Source: Yersinia mollaretii ATCC 43969
GTDB lineage: Bacteria > Pseudomonadota > Gammaproteobacteria > Enterobacterales > Enterobacteriaceae
Direction: 5' to 3'
Assembly: GCF_013282725.1 (NCBI RefSeq)
Contig: NZ_CP054043.1
Location: forward strand, 4,092,001 to 4,156,000
DNA: 64,000 nucleotides
Within the stretch, counting starts at the first letter, position 1. Every line of letters begins with the position of its first letter. Shown here piece by piece: positions 37,240-45,399 of the stretch. The notes beneath the pieces were generated by a model, which worked only from the letters and a program-made list of their open reading frames with translations, was not told where the DNA came from and searched no databases. The position numbers and the translations under genes are program-made.

Positions 37240-38322
37240 ATGGCAACTTATCATACGAAAGAACTGCCTCAACCACAGCAGTTTACCCTGCCCCGCTATA
37301 TTCCGGGCTTGGTGTTAACCGGTGTGATTACAGGGTTGGCACTTACCGTGGGTGATATGCCGTGGTTTATCAATATGGGGCTGGGTGCCCTGACATTGGC
37401 GATTATATTCGGCATCGTCGTCGGTAATACACTCTATCCGTGGGTACAACCAATTTGTGCTGATGGTGTGGTACTCGCCAAACAGCACTTGCTGCGATTG
37501 GGGATCATTTTGTACGGCTTCCGATTGACCTTCCAGCAAGTGGCGGATGTCGGTGCGACCGGTATGGTCATTGACCTTTTAACTCTAAGCTCCACCTTTA
37601 TCTTGGCGTGCTGGCTGGGTAAGCGTCTCTTCGGCTTGGACCAGCAAACCGTGATGTTGATTGGTGCCGGTAGCAGCATTTGTGGTGCCGCCGCCATTAT
37701 GGCCACCGAGCCAATACTGAAAGCGGATGCCAGCAAAGTGGCGGTTGCCGTCGCCACAGTGGTGATTTTCGGCACACTGGCGATTTTTGTTTATCCGTGG
37801 TTGTATCAGCTCAATCTGCACTATCAATGGCTACCGTTTAGTCAGGAAACCTTTGGTATTTTTGCTGGCTCGACGATCCACGAAGTCGCGCAGGTCGTGG
37901 CCGCAGGGCATGCTATTGGCCCTGATGCTGAAAACGCGGCAGTCATCACCAAAATGATCCGGGTGATGATGTTAGCCCCTTTCTTGCTGCTACTTTCCGC
38001 CTATCTAGGTCGTCGTAGCCAGAAAATCAGCGGCACAAAACGTGAGAAAAGTGCCATCACCATTCCTTGGTTTGCGGTGATATTTATTCTGATGGCCGGT
38101 TTTAACTCACTCAATCTGCTGCCAGCAGCATGGGTCAGCCATCTGATTACGCTGGACACCATTTTGTTGGCCATGGCGATGGCAGCTCTGGGGTTAACCA
38201 CCCATATTGGCTCCATTCGTCAGGCGGGGGTTAAACCGCTGTTGCTGGCACTGCTGCTGTTTGTCTGGCTGCTGGTTGGCGGCACAGGGATCAACTTATT
38301 GGTACAGCATATTGCGGCATAA
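37240..38322 (+). CDS. yeiH: UPF0324 membrane protein YeiH
   Basis: The 360-residue protein has about ten spans and fits the YeiH/UPF0324 family (PF03601). Signature segments are [63 protein letters not shown], and [17 protein letters not shown]. It is a putative sulfate or anion exporter by family annotation, but experimental evidence is thin. The YeiE regulator usually lies beside it; here it is 2.4 kb away. A terminator follows. Confidence 0.9.
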   Translation: MATYHTKELPQPQQFTLPRYIPGLVLTGVITGLALTVGDMPWFINMGLGALTLAIIFGIVVGNTLYPWVQPICADGVVLAKQHLLRLGIILYGFRLTFQQVADVGATGMVIDLLTLSSTFILACWLGKRLFGLDQQTVMLIGAGSSICGAAAIMATEPILKADASKVAVAVATVVIFGTLAIFVYPWLYQLNLHYQWLPFSQETFGIFAGSTIHEVAQVVAAGHAIGPDAENAAVITKMIRVMMLAPFLLLLSAYLGRRSQKISGTKREKSAITIPWFAVIFILMAGFNSLNLLPAAWVSHLITLDTILLAMAMAALGLTTHIGSIRQAGVKPLLLALLLFVWLLVGGTGINLLVQHIAA

Positions 38323-38348
38323 GATCGCCACATAATAGAGAGTCATTT

Positions 38349-38376
38349 AGGGCCGCATTAGCGGCCCTACTTTTTC
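38349..38376 (+). terminator. yeiH terminator
   Basis: AGGGCCGC/GCGGCCCT stem with ATTA loop, followed by ACTTTTT. Confidence 0.8.
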
Positions 38377-38445
38377 CCACAGTTTATCCCATTCAATCAT
38401 CGCCCCATCAGTGCCATAATGACCAGGTTATCAAAGGAGAATGGA

Positions 38446-39297
38446 ATGAAATTTGTCGGAGCACATGTCAGCGCAGCAGGCGGTGTTGATCAGGCGGTAA
38501 TTCGGGCACACGAGCTTAAGGCCACCGCCTTTGCCCTGTTTACCAAGAATCAGCGCCAATGGCGCGCAGCCCCGCTCGCGGAAGATGTTATTGAGAAATT
38601 TAAGCAGGCTTGTGAGCAATATGGCTACACTTCAGCTCAAATTTTGCCTCACGACAGCTATCTGATTAACCTAGGTCATCCAGTCATTGAGGCGCTGGAG
38701 AAATCTCGCGAAGCCTTTATTGACGAAATGGCCCGCTGCCAACAACTGGGGTTGTCATTACTGAACTTCCACCCCGGCAGCCATTTACTGCAAATTGATG
38801 AAGATAAATGTCTGGCGCGCATTGCCGAATCCATCAATATCGCGCTAGATGCCAGTGAGGGTGTCACTGCGGTGATTGAAAATACCGCCGGGCAAGGCAG
38901 TAATCTGGGCTTTAAGTTTGAACATCTGGCCGCCATCATTGACGGCGTAGAAGATAAGAGCCGAGTCGGCGTCTGTATTGATACCTGCCATGCTTTCGCT
39001 GCTGGTTATGATTTGCGCACTGAATCCGATTGTGAGCACACTTTTAAGCAGCTCGGTGATATTGTCGGCTTCCAGTATCTACGCGGCATGCATCTTAATG
39101 ATGCGAAAAGCGAATTTAACAGCCGTGTTGACCGCCATCACAGCCTCGGTGAAGGTAATATTGGCAAAACCGTGTTCAGCTACATTATGCGCGACCCACG
39201 TTTTGATGGTATCCCGCTGATTCTGGAGACGGTGAATATGGATATCTGGGCCGAAGAGATTGCTTGGCTGAAGTCGCAAGCTGAAGTCGCAAGCTGA
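38446..39297 (+). CDS. nfo: Endonuclease IV (AP endonuclease)
   Basis: Nfo cleaves DNA at abasic sites and removes 3' blocking groups, using zinc and manganese. The 283-residue protein starts at ATG 38446 ([18 protein letters not shown]) with AAAGGAGA upstream. Motifs: [78 protein letters not shown], and [17 protein letters not shown], including the metal-binding His, Glu and Asp residues. The last residues (SQAEVAS) come from a 13-bp tandem duplication that continues into a hexanucleotide repeat beyond the stop. E. coli Nfo is 285 residues, so length is normal. Confidence 0.95.
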   Translation: MKFVGAHVSAAGGVDQAVIRAHELKATAFALFTKNQRQWRAAPLAEDVIEKFKQACEQYGYTSAQILPHDSYLINLGHPVIEALEKSREAFIDEMARCQQLGLSLLNFHPGSHLLQIDEDKCLARIAESINIALDASEGVTAVIENTAGQGSNLGFKFEHLAAIIDGVEDKSRVGVCIDTCHAFAAGYDLRTESDCEHTFKQLGDIVGFQYLRGMHLNDAKSEFNSRVDRHHSLGEGNIGKTVFSYIMRDPRFDGIPLILETVNMDIWAEEIAWLKSQAEVAS

Positions 39298-39372
39298 AGT
39301 TGAAAGTTGAAGTTGAAGTTGAAGTTGAAAGCTAAAGTTGAAAGTTGAAGTTGAAGTTGAAAGCTAAAGTTT
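39268..39372 (+). repeat. Simple tandem repeat at the 3' end of nfo
   Basis: CTGAAGTCGCAAG occurs twice in tandem (39268-39293). Then GTTGAA-type hexamers repeat with higher-order blocks ending AGCTAAA (39298-39372). The stop codon of nfo lies at the junction, so a change in copy number could alter the tail of Nfo. Confidence 0.8.
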
Positions 39373-39412
39373 AGCTGAATGGCGTTGAGCCGAATCAGAT
39401 TAAATGAATATG

Positions 39413-39440
39413 AAAAAACCGGCACTGGAGGCCGGTTTTT
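39413..39440. terminator. Bidirectional terminator between nfo and fruA
   Basis: AAAAAACCGGC/GCCGGTTTTTT stem with a loop ACTGGAG. A- and T-runs flank both sides, so it can serve both convergent genes. Confidence 0.85.
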
Positions 39441-39481
39441 TATTATTGATGTAGGGATGCCTACATTAACCAAAGAGCGCG

Positions 39482-41167
39482 TTACGCGACTTTCGCGACC
39501 ACTTCATCAGGGCGTTTCAGCATGGCGTATGCGCCACCGGCCAACACAGTACCCGCGATGATAGCCACCAGATATAACAGCACTGGATGAATCGCCCCAG
39601 GAATCAGTAGCACGAACAAGCCACCGTGTGGTGCCATCAGTTGTGCGCCGAAGGCCATAGAGAGTGCGCCCGTCAGTGCGCCACCGGCGATACAGCAGGG
39701 TAAGACACGCATTGGATCACGAGCAGCAAACGGAATCGCCCCTTCAGAGATAAAGCATAAGCCCAGTACCAGCGCTGCTTTGCCCCCTTCTTGCTCACCT
39801 TTATCAAACTTGTGACGTGCCAACAGTGTCGCCAGACCCATTGCCAGCGGTGGAACCATCCCCGCAGCCATAATAGCGGCCATCGGCGCATAAACTGACG
39901 AGCTAAGCAGTGCCACACCAAAAGCGTAGGCCGCTTTGTTAACTGGCCCACCCATGTCGGTACACATCATCGCACCCAGAATAGCCCCCAGCAGTACCGC
40001 ATTCGCCGTACCCATGGATTGCAACCAATCAGTCAGGCCAGTCATGATTTTTGCCACCGGCGTACCGACCACATAAATCATCACCAAACCGACGATCAAG
40101 CTGGCCACCAGCGGGATAATCAGTATCGGCTTAAGCGCTTCCATACTTTGCGGCAAGTGCAGCTTGGTGCTGATCGCTTTCGCCACATAACCGGCCAAGA
40201 AACCGGCAATGATACCGCCAAGGAAGCCCGCACCGGTGCTCACCGCTAACATACCGCCAATCAAACCCGGTGTCAGACCCGGACGGTCAGCAATGGAGAA
40301 GGCAATAAAGCCCGCCAATACAGGGACCATCAGGGCAAATGCCGAACCGCCACCGATTTGCATTAAGGCCGCAGCCAGAGTGCCTTTCACTTCAAACGCT
40401 TTGATACCGAATACGAAGGAGAGCGCGATACACAAGCCCCCTGCCACCACCATCGGCAACATATAAGAGACGCCAGTCAACAGGTGACGGTATGGGCCGC
40501 CAGTCTCTGTTTTCTTGGTGCCGGTGCTGCTGCCAGTTTTGGGCTGATAAACTTCAGCTTCCACCAGCGCCTTGTCCAGCTCTTGCACGGTTTTCTTCAG
40601 CGCCAGACCCGTGGTGGTGCGGTACATCGGTTTGCCCGCAAACTTGTCGAGGTCCACTTCGATATCCGCGGCCACGATAACCAAGTCAGCCGCCGCCACC
40701 TCTTCTGGCGTAATGGTATTACCTGCGCCAACCGATCCACGGGTTTCAACTTTCACCCACCAGCCACGTTTTTTCGCTTCACTTTCAATGGCTTCAGCCG
40801 CCATAAAGGTGTGTGCTACGCCTGTTGGGCACGCCGTAATCGCCACGATACGTTTTGGACCACTGGGGGTCGCAATAGCTGCCGGAGCTGCAACCGCCGC
40901 CTGATAGGGTTTGGCCTGCGCAATAGCTTGGGCCAAGAAAGCGTCCGGATCCCGCACCGCTTTTTCTACATCACCGATGTAGAGCTTTTTGCCGTTCAAC
41001 GCGCTGTCAGCCGGGGCTGATTGCCCAGCAACAATCACCAGCTCCGCATCAGCGGCACTCTCAACCCAGCTCAGTCCTGCTTTTGCCGCCGCAGCACCCA
41101 ACATCAGTGTCGCGAGATGGCCTCTGGCCTGCCCGAGCGAACTGTCTATTATTAGTAGCGTTTTCAT
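39482..41167 (-). CDS. fruA: Fructose PTS permease EIIBC FruA
   Basis: FruA transports fructose and phosphorylates it to fructose-1-phosphate. The 561 residues comprise a degenerate EIIB' domain (1-100), the EIIB domain with the phosphorylated cysteine in ITACPTGVAHTFMAAEAIE (about residue 112), and the membrane EIIC domain (from about 225; GPYRHLLTGVSYMLPMVVAGG). In EIIC, GAMMCTDMGGPVNKAAYAFG and ISEGAIPFAARDP are the conserved substrate loops. It is the last gene of fruBKA, 14 bp after fruK. Confidence 0.96.
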   Translation of the reverse strand: MKTLLIIDSSLGQARGHLATLMLGAAAAKAGLSWVESAADAELVIVAGQSAPADSALNGKKLYIGDVEKAVRDPDAFLAQAIAQAKPYQAAVAAPAAIATPSGPKRIVAITACPTGVAHTFMAAEAIESEAKKRGWWVKVETRGSVGAGNTITPEEVAAADLVIVAADIEVDLDKFAGKPMYRTTTGLALKKTVQELDKALVEAEVYQPKTGSSTGTKKTETGGPYRHLLTGVSYMLPMVVAGGLCIALSFVFGIKAFEVKGTLAAALMQIGGGSAFALMVPVLAGFIAFSIADRPGLTPGLIGGMLAVSTGAGFLGGIIAGFLAGYVAKAISTKLHLPQSMEALKPILIIPLVASLIVGLVMIYVVGTPVAKIMTGLTDWLQSMGTANAVLLGAILGAMMCTDMGGPVNKAAYAFGVALLSSSVYAPMAAIMAAGMVPPLAMGLATLLARHKFDKGEQEGGKAALVLGLCFISEGAIPFAARDPMRVLPCCIAGGALTGALSMAFGAQLMAPHGGLFVLLIPGAIHPVLLYLVAIIAGTVLAGGAYAMLKRPDEVVAKVA

Positions 41168-41181
41168 TTCGCCTCCGGAGA

Positions 41182-42120
41182 TTAATTAAAGGGTTTCAGG
41201 TCGACTTTTGCCATCATGGCGGCTAACTGTGGGCGATCCGTAATACCCACATTGCTCTGACTGACGGCCAAAGCAGCGACTGCTGTCGCCAGACGCAGCG
41301 TGTGTTCGCTGGACTCGCGCATTAATAATCCGTAGATCAGGCCACCCACCATTGAGTCACCGGCACCGACTGTGCTGACCACCTCACAAGCAGGCGGTTT
41401 TGCCAGCCAAGCTCCGGAGGCATTGACCCACAATGCCCCTTCCGCGCCGAGCGAGATCACTACATGGGCAATCCCTTGGTCGCGCAGGGCGTGCGCGGCT
41501 TCCACCACATCAGCCAGTTCCGGTAATGGGCGACCGGCCCAAATTTCCAGCTCACGGCGGTTCGGTTTCACTAACCATGGCGAGGCTTTCAGCCCAGCAA
41601 CCAGCGCTTCACGGCTGCTGTCGAAGATGATGCAGGGGCACTGAGAGCGCAGGCGCTTCATCCAGTCAGTGAAGTCATCGGGATTGACGCCCGCAGGCAA
41701 GCTGCCGCTGACCGCGACCATGTCGAATTGTCCCAACCAGCTCAATGAGTCGGTGACGAAACGATCCCAATCCGGTTTGGTGACTTCAAAACCGGAGAAG
41801 TTAAAGTCGGTCACTTCGCCATCTTTTTCAGTCAGTTTGACGTTAATGCGGGTACGACCCGGCACCACCTGAAAACGGTTGGCGATACCCAGTTCGCTGA
41901 ATAACAATTGGAAGCCATCTTGGTTATCTTTGCCCAAGAAACCACCCACAGTGACATCAATCCCCAAGTCTTTCAGTACCTTGGCAACATTGATCCCTTT
42001 ACCGGCGGCATGGAGGCCCGCAGTTTTCACCAGATTAACTTCACCGCGTTCGATTTCAGGGCAAAAACCCACCAGATCATAAGCTGGGTTTAGCGTGATG
42101 GTTGCGACTCTTCTGCTCAT
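41182..42120 (-). CDS. fruK: 1-Phosphofructokinase FruK
   Basis: FruK phosphorylates fructose-1-phosphate to fructose-1,6-bisphosphate. The 312-residue PfkB-family kinase begins [19 protein letters not shown] and has the substrate site [19 protein letters not shown] and the catalytic signature [18 protein letters not shown]. Its ATG overlaps the fruB stop by 4 bp, showing coupled translation. Confidence 0.96.
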   Translation of the reverse strand: MSRRVATITLNPAYDLVGFCPEIERGEVNLVKTAGLHAAGKGINVAKVLKDLGIDVTVGGFLGKDNQDGFQLLFSELGIANRFQVVPGRTRINVKLTEKDGEVTDFNFSGFEVTKPDWDRFVTDSLSWLGQFDMVAVSGSLPAGVNPDDFTDWMKRLRSQCPCIIFDSSREALVAGLKASPWLVKPNRRELEIWAGRPLPELADVVEAAHALRDQGIAHVVISLGAEGALWVNASGAWLAKPPACEVVSTVGAGDSMVGGLIYGLLMRESSEHTLRLATAVAALAVSQSNVGITDRPQLAAMMAKVDLKPFN

Positions 42121-43250
42121 GCTGCCCCCTCGCCTAAACCGGCGGCGATAGCTTCACCAATAGCATCCAGTGCCGCCTGTGCATCTTCACCGCTGGCGGT
42201 AAAGCGCAGGCGATTGCCTTTTTTAACCCCTAAAGCCACAACTTTCATCAGACTACGTCCATTTGCGGGTTTACCGGTGCCGTCCAGATTGGTTACGGTG
42301 ATTTCACTGGTAAACTGTTTGATTGTATTGACTAAAATCGTCCCTGGTCGCGCATGTAACCCGTGTTCGTTACGAATGACAAATTCCGCGCTTAATACTT
42401 CGCTTTGCTCAACATACTCACTGGTCAGCAGTGCCAGCAGTGCGGCGGCATCGGCGTTCAGCAAGATATCAGCTTTTTTCGCCAGTAGCAGGTCACTGAG
42501 ATAGTTCAGCACCGTCAGCGGTTGATCATCCGCTACAGAGAGTGTCAGCAACAGAGCCACTTTTTCACCATGATGCTCAAATGCGGTCGCCGGACGGCTT
42601 ACCGTGGCGGCACTGACCAAATTGCCTTCGGTACTGTCACTCAGCCAGATGCCCTGCCCCAAATTCAGTGGTTCACGAGTAATCACATCACTCACAAAGC
42701 GGGTATCAACTGCACCGATTTGCTGTAAACGCCCCGCGTTCAGCGCTTGTAGCGTGATCAGGTTGTCAGCCGCCACATCAAGGGCAATCAGTGAGGTGTC
42801 GAAATGGAATTCAGCGGTTTTTTTCTCGCCCATCAGCAAACTGCGCAACTCTTCAGCCGAGGTGGTTTTTGCCAGTTGCGCTGCCACCGCATCATCACTT
42901 AATACGTGAGTGAGCTGGCGTAGTAAGGCCAAATGCTCGTCAGAGCGGGCGGCAATGCCGATAACAATATAGGCAGTTTGATCGTCGCCCCACGCGATAC
43001 CCTGCGGGAATTGGAACACCTGCACGCCGGTATTGAGCACCAGATCACGGGTATCCGTAGTACCATGGGGGATGGCGATCCCATTACCCAGATAGGTTGA
43101 TGTCTGCTGCTCGCGGGCCAACATGCCATCAACATAAGCGGCAGCGACGCAGCCCGCTTGAGTCAGCGCAGCGGCCACCTGAGTGATCGCCTCGTTTTTG
43201 CTGTCGGCTTGTGCAGCCAGATGGATATCTTTCGTCGATAACTGGAACAT
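42117..43250 (-). CDS. fruB: Fructose PTS diphosphoryl transfer protein FruB (EIIA-FPr)
   Basis: FruB carries phosphate from enzyme I to FruA. The 377 residues hold an N-terminal EIIA domain (active His in [14 protein letters not shown], about residue 62), a central linker module, and a C-terminal HPr-like domain (active His in [16 protein letters not shown]). GGAG lies before the ATG. It is the first gene of fruBKA, with two Cra boxes in its promoter region. Confidence 0.96.
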   Translation of the reverse strand: MFQLSTKDIHLAAQADSKNEAITQVAAALTQAGCVAAAYVDGMLAREQQTSTYLGNGIAIPHGTTDTRDLVLNTGVQVFQFPQGIAWGDDQTAYIVIGIAARSDEHLALLRQLTHVLSDDAVAAQLAKTTSAEELRSLLMGEKKTAEFHFDTSLIALDVAADNLITLQALNAGRLQQIGAVDTRFVSDVITREPLNLGQGIWLSDSTEGNLVSAATVSRPATAFEHHGEKVALLLTLSVADDQPLTVLNYLSDLLLAKKADILLNADAAALLALLTSEYVEQSEVLSAEFVIRNEHGLHARPGTILVNTIKQFTSEITVTNLDGTGKPANGRSLMKVVALGVKKGNRLRFTASGEDAQAALDAIGEAIAAGLGEGAA

Positions 43251-43273
43251 ACTATCTCCTCTCTTGCTGAAGT

Positions 43274-43285
43274 TGAATCGTTTCA
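43274..43285 (-). promoter_or_regulatory. Cra (FruR) operator, proximal
   Basis: TGAATCGTTTCA matches the Cra consensus TGAAWCGNTTCA. It lies 24 bp before the fruB ATG. Confidence 0.8.
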
Positions 43286-43339
43286 GCTTTAATGAGAAAA
43301 AGGCGCGTTACCCTTTATCATCTGGTGACGAGATAACGC

Positions 43340-43351
43340 TGAAACGTTTCA
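43340..43351 (-). promoter_or_regulatory. Cra (FruR) operator, distal
   Basis: TGAAACGTTTCA is a perfect palindrome and a Cra consensus match. It lies 66 bp from the proximal box. Paired Cra sites are known for E. coli fruBKA, with relief by fructose-1-phosphate. Confidence 0.85.
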
Positions 43352-43512
43352 AGGAGTGTGTTTCCGCCTAAGGATATATGCAAGTTTTCTGCTTCTATTA
43401 TTGATGAATATTTGACGTTCCGCACATTTTTGCGGTGAATAGATTTATGTCAGCAACAAAACAGCCAAACTAGCTGATGATTGCTGACACTTATCCAAGA
43501 GGAGTGAGTTCG

Positions 43513-43935
43513 ATGTCTGTTGTTGTCGGTGTGGGTGTGATTCTCGTCAACCCGCAAGGGGAGGTACTGCTGGGTAAGCGTTGCGGTCAGCATGCCCCTT
43601 ACTGGTCCATTCCGGGCGGTCATATGGAGGCCGGAGAGTCATTTGAAGCGGCGGCAAAACGCGAAATACACGAAGAAACTGGCTTACATATCAATGAACT
43701 AAATGTTATCGCGCTCTGTAATAACATCGCCACTTGGCGCGAAGAGGGTAAACATACCGTTTCGGTCTGCTTACTGGCCCAGCATCCCGGCGGAGAGCCA
43801 GAGCTGAAAGAACCGGATAAGTGTCAGCAATGGTTATGGTGCAATCCCCGGGAATTACCTGAACCCCATTTTGAAGCCAGCCGTCACAGCATCGAATTAT
43901 GGCTCAATCAGCAGTTTTATCGTCATTACGACTAA
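43513..43935 (+). CDS. Nudix hydrolase
   Basis: The 140-residue protein (ATG 43513, GGAG upstream) has a complete Nudix box GGHMEAGESFEAAAKREIHEETGL (GX5EX7REUXEEXGU). The N-terminus VVVGVGVILVNPQGEVLLGKR is the first sheet. The part CNNIATWREEGKHTVSVCLLAQ and QWLWCNPRELPEPHF resembles nucleotide-sugar or (d)NTP hydrolases. The exact substrate cannot be told. A start at 43477 adds twelve residues and is less likely. It is divergent from fruB. Confidence 0.85.
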   Translation: MSVVVGVGVILVNPQGEVLLGKRCGQHAPYWSIPGGHMEAGESFEAAAKREIHEETGLHINELNVIALCNNIATWREEGKHTVSVCLLAQHPGGEPELKEPDKCQQWLWCNPRELPEPHFEASRHSIELWLNQQFYRHYD

Positions 43936-44237
43936 AAAATAGCGCTATATAATTAACTATATAACCAGTGAATTCAGCTGGTTATTTGTCGCTCACCCCA
44001 AAAATTTGTTCATTCCCCGCATTTATATTCAGCAAATCTGAACTAATATTGCTAAATACCCCATTCGGGTTAGCCAGCAGCAAAAAATCGCCCTACAATA
44101 GACCTACTTATATTATGGAATAGATTTATCGCTATTTGATCTCTTTTTGTTGGCAGATTATTTGGCATTTAAGCATCAGTACATTTGATCCGTCTGTTCT
44201 ACCAATAATGATTAGATAATTTACAGTGGGTGCAATT
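43936..44237. other. Gene-free gap before the TMAO-type reductase genes
   Basis: This AT-rich stretch must hold the promoter for the cytochrome-reductase pair. I could not find convincing FNR, NarL or TorR sites by eye. Confidence 0.35.
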
Positions 44238-45386
44238 ATGAGCAAAAAACAGACTGGCTTCGTCAAACGACGCCGGTGGGGATGGTTATGGATACTGCTG
44301 ATCGGCATCATTATCGGTGCAGCACTATTAGCGGGGACCGCCACCGTCTTCCATAAAACCAGCGACACCGCGTTCTGCGTCTCCTGCCACACCATGCAAC
44401 AGCCCTTGGCTGAATATCAGGGTAGCGTCCACTTCCAAAATACCAAAGGCATCCGTGCTGAATGTGCTGACTGCCATGTGCCCCACGAACCACTGGACTA
44501 TTTGTGGACCAAAATCCGCGCGGTGAAAGATATCTATGGGGAAATGGCCGGCACTATTAATACGCCAGAGAAATATGAGGCCCATAAACTTGCCATGGCC
44601 CAATCGGTCTGGAAGACGCTGAAAGAGAGTGACTCCGCCACCTGCCGCTCATGCCACAGTTTTGATGCCATGGATATCACCGGGCAAAGTGCTGAAGCTC
44701 GCATTCAGCACCCCGTCGCCATTAAACAAGGTGAAACCTGCATTGATTGCCATAAAGGGGTCGCCCATATCCTGCCGGATATGAGTGAAGTGACCCAAGC
44801 CGGCGCGGCTGAACTGGCAACGGCGGCTGCACAAACACCCGCCAGTGCCACCACACTCTATACCATCGCCACCGAGCCGTTCTTTATGAGTCCCGGTGAT
44901 AGCCATAATGCCGGTAACCTGATGCCATCGACACAAGTTGAGGTGCTGAAACAGCAAGGGGATCAGGTGTTGGTGGAGGTGAAAGGCTGGCAGCAAGATG
45001 GCGTCGCAGAAGTGTTCTATGCCGCCCAAGGCAAGCGAATCCTGAGTGTTTTACTGGGTGACGACGCGCAAAAAGCACTGAAAACCCTGAGCACCCAAAC
45101 CGACCCGGAAACCCAACTGGTGTGGCATCAAGTCGCACTTCAGGTGTGGTTGCCGAAGAAACAACTGGTTGATGATCAACAGAAAATCTGGCGCTACGCT
45201 GCCGATATGATGTCAGCCAACTGCACCGGTTGCCACGGTTTGACGGCACTGGACCGCTTCAACGCGAACCAATGGATTGGGGTAATTAAAGGCATGGCAC
45301 CACGCACCTCCCTGACACAGGAACAGTTGCGCGTGATGACCCAATACGTACAAAAACATGCCAGTGATATGCCGGCCCAGCTGTAA
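44238..45386 (+). CDS. torY: Pentahaem c-type cytochrome, TorY/TorC family
   Basis: This quinol-oxidising cytochrome passes electrons from the membrane pool to a periplasmic molybdoenzyme. The 382 residues have one N-terminal membrane anchor (WGWLWILLIGIIIGAALLAG). The NapC/NirT domain has four CxxCH sites (CVSCH, CADCH, CRSCH, CIDCH). The C-terminal extension carries a fifth site (CTGCH), the TorC/TorY mark. I start at ATG 44238; a GTG at 44226 adds four residues. The reductase gene follows after 13 bp. The symbol is by family; TorC is equally possible. Confidence 0.82.
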   Translation: MSKKQTGFVKRRRWGWLWILLIGIIIGAALLAGTATVFHKTSDTAFCVSCHTMQQPLAEYQGSVHFQNTKGIRAECADCHVPHEPLDYLWTKIRAVKDIYGEMAGTINTPEKYEAHKLAMAQSVWKTLKESDSATCRSCHSFDAMDITGQSAEARIQHPVAIKQGETCIDCHKGVAHILPDMSEVTQAGAAELATAAAQTPASATTLYTIATEPFFMSPGDSHNAGNLMPSTQVEVLKQQGDQVLVEVKGWQQDGVAEVFYAAQGKRILSVLLGDDAQKALKTLSTQTDPETQLVWHQVALQVWLPKKQLVDDQQKIWRYAADMMSANCTGCHGLTALDRFNANQWIGVIKGMAPRTSLTQEQLRVMTQYVQKHASDMPAQL

Positions 45387-45399
45387 ATAAGAGGCGAAA

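Noticed and set aside
40484..41020. 178-residue plus-strand frame opposite fruA
   Set aside because: Antisense shadow of the conserved fruA EIIB domains.
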